From NCBI GenBank assembly GCA_025594325.1, contig JANHCV010000005.1:833501-897500 (forward strand): 64,000 nucleotides of DNA, given 5' to 3'. A model generated the notes under the pieces. That model had not been told where the DNA came from and did no database searches. It was given only the letters and a program-made list of their open reading frames with translations. This document shows positions 21,830-33,328 of this stretch, in pieces; positions within the stretch are counted from its first letter, which is position 1, and each line of letters begins with the position of its first letter. The position numbers and the translations under genes are program-made. Source of the stretch: Blastocladiella emersonii ATCC 22665 (lineage: Eukaryota > Blastocladiomycota > Blastocladiomycetes > Blastocladiales > Blastocladiaceae).

Positions 21830-24800
21830 AAAGGCAGCGGCGCCGTGGAGATTCCCAAGACCATGGCCGCGCTGTTCCTGCACACAGCGACCGCCGGGAT
21901 CTTCTCGCACAAGTTCGCGCCGCTGCTACTGTACCAGGCGATGTGGTGGCTCGACCTCACGGGCGTCACTGCTGACGAGGTGACCGAGCAGGGTGTCGAG
22001 TGCATCGCGAGCACCATCAGCGTCAACAGCAAGCCAATGCTCAACGTCGCGCTGCACGACTACGTGTTCCGCCCGCCCGAGCTCGAGAACCTGTCGTGGT
22101 ACGAGCTTATCTCCTCGTGGTCGCGCGTCAACATGCCGCCGAAAATGCGCGAGGTCCTCGTCAACGGCGGGCGCGTCGTGCCCGCGCAAGCAGAACTTGG
22201 ACCAGCTGCCGACATGCCGCCCGGCACGAGGCTGTCCTTCATGGCCGACCACCCGCTGGCCAAGACGCACGACCTGCTCAAGAACAACGTCAACGTCATG
22301 CCCAAGATCGCCGGGCCGCACATGCCCGACCTGCGCAAGTTTGGCGACGTGCCCAGGTCCAAGGAAAAAGTACTTGCGCATGGCGCTGCTGCTGCTCCGC
22401 CATTTCCGCGTCTCGAGTGACAATCTCGACGAGAACGACTCGGCGATCGCCAAGTTCAAGGCGTTCAAGGAGGGCCTCCAACCCGGCGACCTGGCGCTCA
22501 ACCACCTCGAGTACGCCCAGGGGTACTACTTCAGTCTCGACGGTGCGCGCGCGTACCGTGAGTGCCGCGATCGCGAGAACGCCGAGCTCTCGGCCAGGCT
22601 GTCGCAGGAGGAGCGCGGCGAGCTGTTCGTTCCATCTGGCGACAGCGACCGCAACGCGTCAAGCTCGCGCGCTAAGGCGACCGCCACCGAGGACCCGACT
22701 GCAGAATGGACCATGTTCACTCAGTCGCAGCAGGACATTGCCCTCGATCCGGTCATTGCCGACAACGCCATGAACGGTGCTGGCGCCGAGGTCGCGCCCA
22801 CCGTTAGCGAGCAGAACTTCAAGCTGGTAATCGACGCGCTGGTCCCTGGTGCTGCTGCAGACCTGGTCGACCACCTGCGCCTCCCTCCAGTGCGCCCGTT
22901 CGACGTCAAGGCGGCCGTCCCACCGACGACGCTCAAGGAGCCCATCTCGGCGAACACGCTGAAAAGGTTCCTGGCGCAGCACCGCAGCGCCGCATCTGCA
23001 GCGCCGGCCGCTGCTGGAACAGCTCCTGTCGCTCCGCAAGGCGGGCAGTCGCCGCTCGTCGGCGCGTCAACCACGTCAGACGCTGCTGCTGAGTCGCAGA
23101 TCAGCGTCGATCCCGAAAACGTCATTGAGGACATTCCAGAAGCTCCAGAAGTACCCGCCGCCGACTTTTGGCGCGGTACCTTCGCCGCGAGATCAACGGA
23201 ATCTGCAGCGAAGCGCAAGCGGTTCCTCGTCATGAAGGCTGCGGACTCGCTCAACAACTTTGACCACGCGACTCGCGGCAAGGAGTGGACGGAGGCGGAG
23301 CAGCGCACCAAGCGCACGCCCGCGTAGGCGAGCCCCGCGCAGGTTTCGCTCAAGTTCAACCTGACCAAGGAGCAGCACCGCGCGTTCGTGCTCTTCCTCA
23401 TGCCGCTCATCGCCACGTTCATCGGCGGCGACAGCGGTGTCGCCGAGGCCGCCGCGTCATCGGATCCAGGCGCCCTCGCGTCGGGCCGCGACCGGCCAAA
23501 CGCACCAGCTCTCGCCTCGCTTCCGCCCATGAGCAAGGATCGCTCGCCGATCATTCTCACAGGCTCGGGCGGCACGGGCAAGTCGCGCGTCATTGACGCG
23601 ATCCGGTAGTTTCTCGCGTCCTGGAACCGCGAAAAGTGCATGATGGTCATGGCCATGACGGGCATCGCTGCCGCCAACATTGGCGGTACCACCATCCACG
23701 CCGCGTTCCAGCTCTCGCTCAAGGGGGAGAGTCTCAGCCCCGACATCAAGCGCATCCGCACCGACTCTGCTGTCGCCAGCGCGTGGCAAGGACGTCACGC
23801 CGTGATCATCGACGAGTTCTCCATGTGCGACGCGCAGCTGCTCGGACGGGTCGACGCGAGCCTTCGCGACCTGCGTCGGTGCGACGAGCCGTTTGGCGGC
23901 TGCATCGTCATGCTCGCCGGCGACCATTTGCAGCTTCCACCAGTGAACGGCACGGCGCTGTTCCAGCTACCCGAGGTGCTCGACGATGCGCCAGACTCGT
24001 TCTTCAAGCGGCTGCTCGCGTACGACACCACTGGCGCGAAAAAAAAGAGCACTCGGGCCAGCTCGCGTACTGGCGCGCGCGACGTGTCGTTCGACTCGTG
24101 CGCAGCAACCGGTTCGTCAACGACCCATCATGGGGCAGGTGTCTCGACGCGTTCCGCCTCGACAAGGCCCCCGACGAGCTGCGCCGCCTGCTCGACTCGC
24201 GCACGGCCGCTCGCCTGCGCCAGCTGAGCGACGACCAGGGCAACAACGCGCTCGAGAAGATCCTCCAGACGCGCGAGCTCACAGTCATTGCGCCCGACAA
24301 CTACACGCGTCACACCTTCAACCTGCTGTACACGCGGCTCGCCGCTGCGGACCCAGAACGCGTCGTGTTTCAGATCAAGGCCAGCATCACGCGCAAGAAG
24401 GAGCGAAACGGCGCAACCGTCCGCCTCCCGACTGGCGAAAGGGACCTGTTCCGTCTCGCCGAGGAGCCCCACTCGATCACTCGTTTGCCAACCATCCTCG
24501 AGGTCTTTGTCGGCATGGAAGTGCGCGTCAAGGTCAACCAGTGCGTCGAGAAGGGGTGCGCGAATGGCGCTATCGGCGTCGTGCACCACATCGACTGGTT
24601 TCCGGGCACGACGTTTACCGAGGCCGGCTCGCGCATGTAGTGCCCATCGCGGGAGCCACATACTGTGTGGATCAACCTGCCCGACGCGCCACCTGGCCCT
24701 CAGTTTCCTGGCATGCCGGCCGATTGGCCAGACACGGTCATCCCGCTCGCCATGCAATCGGACGACTTTCTCTACAAGGAGGGCGGTATGACGTCGCGCG

Positions 24801-25402
24801 AGCGAACCGAACCCAAGAAACCCGAGTCCAGCGCACTGTGCGCCAAGATGGTCAAGAACTTCGATACTCACAAGCAGTACAAGGACCACGAAAAGGTCAA
24901 GATCAAGCAGTTCCCAATCGTGCCCGCCTTTGCGATGACGGTGCACGGGGTCCAAGGCGTGACCAAGAACGCCATCATCTTGACGGATCCGTGCCCAGCC
25001 GGCTCGTCTGGATCGATCAACGGGTCGTCGCTGTACGTTGCGCTCTCGCGGCTCCGCGAGAGCGCGTTTCTGTGGGTTCTCCATCCGATCCCGGACAGCG
25101 TGTACGACGCCATGGTCCCTGATCCGCGGGCCGTGGCCGAAGACTTGCGACTCCAGGCGCTAGACGTGTTGACCAAGGGCGCGTTCGCTCACGGACAAAT
25201 CGTTGCGCAAAACCACCCCCGAGTCGCGGAGCTCTTTTGCCACGCGATGCAAGAGCACCGCCAGATCAAGAGCGACAAGGGGGCGAAGCAGAAGGCGCGC
25301 GACCAAGAGTACTCAAGGCGGTATCGCGAGCGTAGGCGCGAGCAGAAGCGCGCTCCAGAATTGCATGAGCAGCGGCGGAGCAAGAGGCTTCGCGAGATTT
25401 AA
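21830..25402 (+). pseudogene. Decayed Helitron-type Pif1 helicase (RepHel C-terminal part)
   Basis: The N-terminal piece (LHDYVFRPPELENLSWYELISSWSR and later KYLRMALLLLRHF) matches the region before the helicase domain in Helitron proteins. The helicase has Walker A GSGGTGKS (about 23565-23590), Walker B IIDEFSM, motif III GDHLQLPPV, and the C-terminal Pif1 signatures AMTVHGVQGVTKNAI and SLYVALSRLRES. The frame is broken at an A5 run (22366-22370) and an A8 run (24039-24046). It is interrupted by three in-frame TAG codons (23325, 23607, 24638). No Rep nuclease HUH motif was found upstream. It ends with a basic tail at 25402. Codon use is like the host's, so decay is recent. Confidence 0.75.
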
Positions 25403-25549
25403 TGTAAGATTCCATTTGTAGTGTTATAAAGTATACTTAGCTGCTTTCAATTATTTTGGTGTGTGATGGGAACAGAGATGCGACTCCATAATGACGCGCG
25501 ACTGTCAGCGGTACAAAACCTCCCGCGTGTGCCGTGCTCCAACGTGGCG

Positions 25550-25565
25550 GAGGGCTTTAGCCCTC
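25550..25565. repeat. Palindrome GAGGGCTTTAGCCCTC
   Basis: This is the exact reverse complement of the hairpin at 20643-20658, and both are next to a TCGATTGA/TCAATCG-like flank. No CTRR lies at the expected distance on either side. Confidence 0.6.
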
Positions 25566-25649
25566 GATTGAAGACCAGACGCGAAGAGTCTAGGTGGTTC
25601 AAGTAAAATTTGACCATTACGTTTGCAAAACGTCGACTGCACAGAGAGG

Positions 25650-25668
25650 GACGCGTCGCGAAATCACG
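25650..25668 (+). promoter_or_regulatory. Shared upstream motif, copy 3 (GACGCGTCGCGAAATCACG)
   Basis: It lies 146 bp upstream of the ATG of family copy 3 and is identical to the lone copy at 38746. Confidence 0.5.
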
Positions 25669-25795
25669 CCACATCCACGTGCACATGATGAGCCGAGACA
25701 GCCCCGGCTTCGGCGGCGGCCTGTGGCGGCGTGATCGATCGCAGCTGAGAGACCTCCCCCTCCCAGATGTGTCTTCCCCTCGCGAAGTGCTACCC

Positions 25796-28366
25796 ATGGA
25801 CTTGATGCAATCTGATGAAAATGCCATGGATAGGCCAGGCCTCGCTCGGCTCCCGGTGGAATTGATGAGCATGGTTCTCCAGCTTGTGGAGCCGCGCTCA
25901 ATGATTGGAACCGCTTCAGCTTTCCTCTACACTTCCGTCTTGGATCAGCCTGGTATATGCCCGGACCGAGTCCTGCAAGCAAGCGGTACCTGGGCGATGC
26001 GCTGACTCGGCTCATCCACGTCCATCATCACTGGCCGGAAGGAAAGCGCACCCCGAGCACGGAGCTGCCGTTTGACTATACTCCTGCTCTCCGGCACATC
26101 ATCTTCCCTCTCGCTACGCACATGTGTCGCCGCACCCGATCAAGCGACCTGGAACCAGAGACTTTTGGCCGAGCCCTGGAAGACTCTTTCCTAGAGCAGA
26201 CTAGTTCGGTGCTCTTGAGTCCCGCCGCCGCGCGAGCCCGGCTCCTTGTCGCTGGTGTTTGCTTCGGATGGACCGATTTTCTGCGCCAAGCCCTCAATTT
26301 CGTGGATGCAAACTGTCGCCCGCTCCTCGACACTCGCTTGGATCTTGCAGATTGGCCGCTTTGTGTACAGGAATCCAGATTCACATCGGCCAATTTTGAT
26401 CAGCTCACAGACGTACCTGTACTCCCGTTGCGATTCGTCGACGCGCTCGCCTACTACTCTGTTGTTGCGTGGCGGGTTCCAAGCTTCCAATTGATGCTCC
26501 CCCAATCTCGGTACGGAGTTGATCCAGCGGCTTTAACGACCTTGCTTTGCAACATTTGACCAACGGGGTTCGCACTTCAAGAAACCGTGTACTCGGGTGG
26601 CCAAGGCAACGCGAACGAGGCTATCGAGATCTTCGTGTGGATTTTCGAGCACAGCTCTTCAATGCCTGTGTCGGTTCGCGAAGCCTATGTACACACGGCC
26701 GTCTCACTGGGCCACCGTTTATTCATCCCGCTGCTCAAGCAACTCCCGAACATTGTCAAGGGGGGGGGGCACTTCGGTACCGCCCAGGCATCATGGACTT
26801 TGTCATCGAGGGCTGGTGGTTGCCTGATCCTGCTTCACTTGGCGAGGACAGGGAGTCCTACTATCACCTTGGTGACAGCATCACCCGCTGGTACAACGAG
26901 TCCAGCTTTTCTGTGGACGACCTTGCGTTTTTGGATCAGCACGGCTTGATTGCATCCAAGTGGTGGTATTATTTGATTGGTATTGCAATCACGCGACGCG
27001 ACTTTGACCTTATTGGCCGCGTCTTTGACCAACACACGCTCCAGCCGCGGCAGAAAATGCTCCTTGCAGGTACTGGACTCTGCTATTCCACCTCGGTGCT
27101 GGAATCTTAGCTGACGTACGATTCCACAGCATATAGCGAGGGCCTCTGTTGAGGCAGGGATCACGGCTCAACGATGTGTATTCGAAGTCCCCTCCTCGCT
27201 AGCGGAGTCCCGCTGGGTTATGTACAGCGGCGCCGGCGGACGCGTTGGTGCGCGCCGGGGGCGGTGAGAGACGCGACACGCGTCCTGGCTCGGGGCCTCG
27301 TGCGGCCGCGTGAGGGACGCGTGATCACGCGTCTGTCTCACGCGGGCTGCGAGACAGGCCAGCTGAGGTCAGGACCGGACCCCGAATCCTAACAGCCTCG
27401 ACGAGTATGGGATGTTAATCTACGGCGTTTCTAAGCCCGTACTCCGATTTGCGCTTGTACTCAGTCGTCACCGCGGCGGCGCCAGTGATACTCAGCTTAC
27501 TTTTGGTAGCTTTGCCAAGGTTTGCAGCTCGGACGAGAGCTATTCGTATGATGAAGATGGCGACAATGAAGCAAGCGAGGATGGTGACGAGCCGGACGTG
27601 CTCTCGCAGTGGGATTTTCTCGTCTCAACGGATGTTCGTGCTGTGCTTGCCGAGGTCCTTGACTGTACCGCCTTGAGCGACGCAGATGAACGTAGCACCT
27701 GGTTGACAGCTCTCAGCGTGACCAAGGTTGTTGCCGCCGCCGCTCGAGGGGACTCTGGTGAGTTGGACTGGATCGAGCGCAGCGCGAAAAATAACGACGC
27801 CGCTCACGTCCTTCTTCGCGCCTATATTCGAGCTCTTTTCCCACCCGTCGCTCATTCGACGGCCGAGGGTCATTCTTGCATCAAACGCGACGATCTGGCA
27901 AGCCATTGCAGCGATTGTCCGTTCGAGGGCCAGCAGCTCTGGCGCAGTCTCTTGGAGCTGCTGCTGTGCACCCCAGACAATCTCGAGTCGCTTCTTCCAC
28001 CTTTAAGTGACGTCTGGTCGCGCCTATCAAGACTGCTCCGCGATGATGCTACCGAGTGCACCAACGACCAATCGCCATGCGACCAGTTGGCATCCGTCCA
28101 GCTTGCTGTTCGCGTCCTTATTACGAGTGACGCCGAGCGACTGATCGACATGCTTCGATGCGAGGTCGGCCTTGGCCAGGTTTCGCTTGACGCCTTGCGT
28201 TTGATTCCCGACGGCGCGCTGGACGATCTCGTGGCACCGGAAACGCTATCCGACCTCTTCATCAAGATTTTCGCTGATTCCGACGTTGATCCTGCTCGCG
28301 CTGACCGGGAACTTGCGCGGATTGCGCCAAAAAAAGGCGGCCGAGATGATTAAACGCGTGAAGTAA
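25796..28366 (+). pseudogene. F-box-like family copy 3, multiply broken
   Basis: It is closest to copy 1 (MDLMQSDENAMDRPGLARLPVEL). Lesions against the paralogues are as follows. About 61 bp are deleted after TTGGATCAGCC (near 25951). There is a TGA at 26557. A G10 run (26760-26769) needs one more G to stay in frame. About 300 bp between 27110 and 27412 lack coding sense and include an 18-bp palindrome. An A7 run (28329-28335) shifts the end from AAEMIKRVK to GGRDD. The C-terminal half (27412 on) still has the CSDCPFEGQQLWRSLLELL and LAVRVLITSDAERLIDML blocks of the family. Confidence 0.7.
27316..27333. repeat. Perfect 18-bp palindrome GACGCGTGATCACGCGTC
   Basis: It lies in the non-coding insert of copy 3, with weaker outer symmetry (GTGAGG...TCTCAC). 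It belongs to the GACGCGTC-rich foldbacks seen elsewhere in the window. Confidence 0.7.
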
Positions 28367-28610
28367 CGCACTTGTCGCAAATCGACCGTTCCGTTGATGA
28401 ATTGGGGATTGATACATGTTCCTTGGTTTCCCTGCAAGCGCTTTTCACTCGTTGACTCGCGTCTTAATAGCGTTCGGAGAGGACGGTGGGATGAAGTGCG
28501 GTCGGCCGCGCCGCGCGTTGGCGCGTCGTTCACATCCCGTGCGCTCGCTCCCACGGCCTGCCGTCCCTTGCTCACCACCAGCCCATGAACCTGCTGCAAC
28601 TTCCGCAAAA

Positions 28611-29624
28611 ATGCTGTCCATGAGCGACTTCAAAGTACTCGAGCGTCTCGGCGAGGGCGCACACGGCGTCGTAGTCCGCGCTCGCGAGCTGTCCACAGGC
28701 CGCACCGTGGCGCTCAAGAAAGTCGGCGTGAAGCCGCACCAGACGCTGCCACTGGCCATCTTCCGCGAGATCAAGGCGCTGCAGCACCTGGACCACCCGA
28801 ACATTATCGCGCTCGACCACGTCTTTGCGCATGGCAGCGCGTTTACGCTGTGCTTTGAGTACCTTCCGCGCGACCTCGCGGGCCTCATCAAGTCGACCCC
28901 CTCAAAGCTTCCGGCGCTGCACGTCAAGACGTGGATGCACATGCTGCTGTCGGGCGTCGAGCACATGCATGCGGTCGGCATCGTGCACCGCGACCTCAAG
29001 CCGGCGAACCTGCTCATCACGGCCGCGGGCACGCTCAAGATTGCCGATTTCGGCCAGGCGCGGCTGCTCCCCCTAGACTCGGACCCACCCGAAGTGCGAT
29101 CCGCGCCGCTCAGCCACCAGGTCGCGACGCGGTGGTACCGGGCGCCCGAGCTGCTGTACGGGGCGCGGCACTACACGCACGCCGTCGACCAGTGGGCCGT
29201 CGGGTGCATCTTTGCCGAGCTGCTCAACGGCGCGCCGCTGTTCCCCGGGCAGAACGATATCGATCAGCTGTACGTCGTCCTGTGCTCGCTCGGCACGCCC
29301 GAGGATGACGAGTGGCCTGTCCGTCTTTCGTGCAGTACGTGATGCGGGTAGCCGTGAGCTGACTCGCGCTGGGGAGTGTAGGACCGCACGTCGCTGCCCG
29401 ACTACCACAAGATTCACTTTCCTCCCTTCCCCAAGAAGAGCATGGCGGACCTGGTGCCCGACGTATCGCCGACGACGCTCGACCTCGTGTCGCGGTTCCT
29501 CGCGTACGACGGGCAGCGGCGCATCTCGGCGACGCCGGCGCTCGCACACGCCTACTTTGACACGCCGCCGTTCCCGTGCGACGTGACCATGAACCCGCTG
29601 CCAATGGACATGTTTTCTTCCTAG
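28611..29624 (+). CDS. Cyclin-dependent kinase, CDK20/CCRK-like
   Basis: This is a Ser/Thr kinase of the CDK family. Exons are 28611-29318 and 29382-29624 (316 aa; human CDK20 is 346). The 63-nt intron has donor GTCCGT, branch CTGAC and acceptor TGTAG. Kinase motifs: GEGAHG at 14-19, the VALKK lysine at 36/37, a LAIFREIKAL helix in the cyclin-binding position, HRDLKPAN at 126-133, DFG 146-148, TRWYRAPELLYGAR at 173-186. GEGAHG, HQVATRWYRAPELLYGAR, LLNGAPLFPGQNDI and LPDYHKIHF fit CDK20 better than CDK1/5/7. CDK20 phosphorylates MAK-type kinases in animals; here a CDK-activating or cell-cycle role is inference. It lies only 129 bp upstream of nicastrin. Confidence 0.87.
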
Positions 29625-29753
29625 TTGTGCCACCGCGAGAGGAGGCAAAGCGCCCGGCCCGGCGGTCGGTGAGTGAAGGACAGGCGCCGCGCCACTCTGA
29701 CGTGACCGCGTCGAGCGAACGGCTTCCGCTCTCCCCCACCGCAACCGAATGCC

Positions 29754-31835
29754 ATGAATTCTGTAACGCTCTTGCTTCTTTGCTTGTTGATACTCGGTGC
29801 AAATGGTCAGACATCTACATCAACACAGTCTGCTGACCCGAGAGCCGGAAGCTGACGAATCGTCCTTGCGCGTCCCTGCCCGCGCAGGCCAGTCGTACCA
29901 GTACCGGTCAATCTACGCCGACCTGCTCGCCTCGCCATGCGTGCGGCTGCTGAACGCTACGGGTGCCGTGGGATGTTCTGGTACGTTCCCAGCCAACTTC
30001 TCCTCGCGCACCCTCGCTCACGTAGCCGCGGTGTTGTAGCGCCGGCAACGGGCGGGATCTTGTACCCCGTCGGTAACGACGCCGAGTTCAAGGAACTCCT
30101 GTCGAGCTCCACGCTCAGCGACACGTACATGGCGGTCCTCCCACTCGAGCTCGTGACGCGGTCGAACATTGCCGCGGCGCGGGCGTCGGGCAAGGTGTCG
30201 GGCTTCGTCGTGACCGAGTCCAAGGCGCGCGACGGGATCGTGTCGCACGACCGCGCGTGTCCCGACTGCGGGCACGCCGCCGTCAAGGGCGACTGGAACC
30301 CGCGCGGGACGGGGCTCGCGCTGGACGACCTGACGGGGTTCCCGATGTTCGCGCTGTTCAACAGCACGCCCGAGATGCAGCGGTCGCTGGCGAGCGTGGT
30401 GTCCGCGGCGGAGCAGAACCGGCAGCGCAAGTTCGCGACGCCGCCGCTGCTTGCCGCGGAGCTCGACGGGTTCATGTCGGGCGTCGACACCGCGGGCGAC
30501 TGCCTGCGCCGCGGCATGTGCAAGCCCATGGGCGGGCAGTCCGTGTACGCGTCGTACTCCAAGGACTGGAAGGACGACCGCGCCGTGGTCCTAATGACGG
30601 CGACGCTCGACGGCAAGGCGCTGTTCCACGACCTCGCGCAGGGCGCCATGGGCAACCTCGCGGGCGTCGCGGCCCAGCTCACGGCGGCTGCCGCGCTCGC
30701 CCCGCTCGACGTGGCCAAGTGGCGCCGGCACATTGCGTTTGCCCTGTTCACGGGCGAGGCGTGGGGCCATATCGGCTCGCGCGCGTTCGTCCGCGACCTC
30801 GCCGAGTACAAGTGCACGCGCCCGCACACGGAGCCGACGGCTGGGTGCCCGTACTACAAGGCGGCGTGCGCCGCGCCGTGTGTCCAGGACGACACGTTTG
30901 CCACGGCGGGGCTCACCCCCAACAAGGTCTCGCACGTCATTGACGCCAACTGGCTCGGCGGCGCTGCTCCCGGAACCGCTCCGCTGGCCCTCCGCGTGTA
31001 CTCGGCGGGCGCGGGCACGCTGGCCGGCGTCAACGCGACGGCCGCGTTCGGGGCGAACGTGACGCTCGCGGACCCGGCGCGCGGTCTCCCGCCATCTCCG
31101 GCCCTCGCGTTCCTCGACCGCAACCCGGCCGTCCGCGCCGTGTCGCTGACGACCGCCGACGGGGCGTACCCGGCCGAGTACGCGACCGAGTACGACGACG
31201 CGGTGGCTGCGGTGAACCGGACCGACACGGCCGCGACTGTGTGCGCAGCGGCGCAGGTGTTGGCGCGCGCCGCGGCGAACCTCGCGAGCGACGGGGCCGC
31301 GCCGGTGCCGGTGGCCAACTGCACGCTCGCGGCGTCGCTGCTGCGGTGCCTCACTGGCGCGGGCGCCGGCGCCGACGCGTGCCCGCTCGGCCTGCGGTTC
31401 CAGTCGAACGCGCGGGTCTCGTCGTACGCGAGCGTGGCCGTTTACGGCGCGCAGCCGGGCTGGCCCGCGCGCGTCGCCGCGACGTTCCTAGCGAACGCGA
31501 CGGCGTACACGCGCGGCAACGCGTGTAACGCGACCGTGCCGTGCACCGAGGCCGGCGCGTCGTGTGTTGGCGGGACGTGTCTCGTGTCCAACACGCACTA
31601 CCACCTCGCGTTCCCGACGGGGCTCAAGGCCGACCCCGAGACCGGCCGGTGGAGCGTCGTGCCCGGCACCAGCGAGCCCGCGTGGACCGAGTCCGACTGG
31701 GACCGCACCGCGCTGCGGATCTACGCCGTGGCGCCCGCGGGCGTCCAGGTCGCGGAGCTGCTCGTCGGGATCGCGGTTGTCGCGGTCACGGCCGCCGCGG
31801 CGTGGGTCGCGCGGAAGAAGGTCAAGCTCGAGTGA
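29754..31835 (+). CDS. Nicastrin-like gamma-secretase subunit
   Basis: Nicastrin is the large glycosylated gatekeeper of gamma-secretase, the presenilin intramembrane protease. Proposed exons are 29754-29805 (or -29796), 29888-29980 and 30040-31835, about 646 aa. The start gives a signal peptide (MNSVTLLLLCLLILGA). Splicing joins YADLLASPCVRLLNATGAVGCS to APATGGILYPVGND, matching the nicastrin opening with its CVRLLNAT. The aminopeptidase-like lumenal domain has DRAVVLMTATLDGKALFHD and a FALFTGEAWGHIGSRAFVRDL block, the family hallmark. Cysteine pairs and N-x-T/S sites are frequent. A single membrane span (VAELLVGIAVVAVTAAAAWVA) and a short RKKVKLE tail close it. Intron 2 (29981-30039) has GTACGT/TTGTAG; the first donor is ambiguous between GTGCAA and GTCAGA. 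Confidence 0.85.
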
Positions 31836-31989
31836 TATGCGTGTGGAATATACGGTGGATCGTTCCCGAAGCATGGCGACGGTGTCCGTGACATCACTTG
31901 AGCAGAGTCAACACCGCCGCCGTCTCGCCTGCGCCACACTGGGCCGCCGACAGCTGCGAGACGTGCCGATCGCGACGACAAAGTAGCGC

Positions 31990-33265
31990 ATGAACCACGA
32001 CGTAGCACACACCATGTCAACGAGCAACGTGACCAACCCGCCTGTCCCGCGCCCCGATGACGACGACGACGACTTTGACCTGGCCGAGGCCATGAAGAAG
32101 ATGCGTTCGCGGCTGGGCCCCGACGGCAAGCCGATCGTGCCCAAGTGGGCCATGTCGCCGGAGACGCTCGAGGAGGACATGAACGCGGTGCCGCTGTTCA
32201 TGCGGAGCCTTCCCTCGGACGCGGACGACGCCGAGGCGAACCCGGAGCTCGCCGCGCTGCAGTCGCTCATCTACGACGGGACGCCCGAGGAGATTGCCGA
32301 GAACTTCAAGAACCAGGGCAACGAAATGTACCGCGACGGGCCCAAGTACTACACGCACGCGGTGCAGTTCTACACCAAGGGCATCGACCAGAAGTGCGCC
32401 GACGCCAAGCTCAACTCGGTGCTGTACAGCAACCGCGCGGCTGTTCACTTTGAGCAGGGTAACTTCCGCAAGTGCGTCAACGACTGCATCGAGGCTATCA
32501 AGCTCAACCAGGGCAACGTCAAGGCCTACTTCCGCGCCGGTCGCGCTTACACGCGCCTCGAGCGGTTCAACGAGGCGGTCAGTGCGCTCACCCAGGGTCT
32601 CACGGTACGTTGCATCGGCGGGAGTGCCCCGTGGATCCAAAGACGCTGATCCCGCTCGATCCGCGTAGCTCGATGCCAACAACGGCAGCATGAAGGTGGC
32701 GCTCGAGGAGGCGACCAAGAAGAAGCACGCGGCCGAGCAGGCCGATGCCGAGCGCGCGGCGTCCGCCGCGGCCGCGGCCGCCGCCGAGTCGCAGGTGACG
32801 GCGGCCATCGAGCGGTACGGGATCCAGACGGCGACGCTCGACACGCACAGCGCGCTGCCGTCGGCCGAGTACGCGTCGCACCGGCCGACGTGGGACCGGG
32901 AGACGGACACGCTGACGTTCCCGTGCCTGGTGCTGTACCCGGAGTTCAACCAGTCCGACTTCATCACACACTTCGACGTGCGGTCGACGTTCGCCGAGCA
33001 GCTGCAGCCGATCCTCGACGAGGCGCCCGCGCCGTGGGACCCGAGCCACACGTACCGCAGCAAGGACGTCGATATCTTCTTTTTGACGTTTGACACGGAC
33101 GCCAACAAGCGGCGCCTCGTCAAGGTCGGCAAGAAGCTCAGCCTCCTCACGGTCCTCAAGCTGCCATGGGCCCGCGTCGTCAACGGCGTCGTCGAGTTCC
33201 TCGTGCTCCATCGCACGAACAAGTTCTGCACGGATTACGTCGAGACGTACCGCAAGCGCGCGTGA
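31990..33265 (+). CDS. CNS1: TPR co-chaperone TTC4/Cns1
   Basis: This is a cytosolic HSP90/HSP70 co-chaperone, essential in yeast and linked to eEF2 folding. Exons are 31990-32604 and 32669-33265 (403 aa). The 64-nt intron has GTACGT and GCGTAG. The start may instead be the ATG at 32014, which has A at -3. The acidic N-terminus has DDDDDDFDLAEAM. The TPR domain spans about residues 95-205 (FKNQGNEMYRDG, LNSVLYSNRAAVHFEQGNFRKCVNDC, AYFRAGRAYTRLERFNEA). An Ala-rich coiled coil follows, then the C-terminal wheel domain (PCLVLYPEFNQSDFI, KDVDIFFLTFD, LTVLKLPWARVVNGVVEFLVL). It is convergent with the transporter gene, 63 bp between stops. Confidence 0.93.
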
Positions 33266-33328
33266 GGCGGTGGTGTGCGATGTGTGATATAACAAAATAG
33301 TTGATCGTATTAGCGTACAGCTCGCAAC

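Larger units (their letters stand above)
25403..25795. other. Spacer between helicase relic and F-box-like copy 3
   Basis: An AT-rich stretch follows the helicase stop (25402-25460). Then comes the palindrome at 25550-25565, the shared motif at 25650, and a leader closely matching that of copy 1. Confidence 0.5.
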
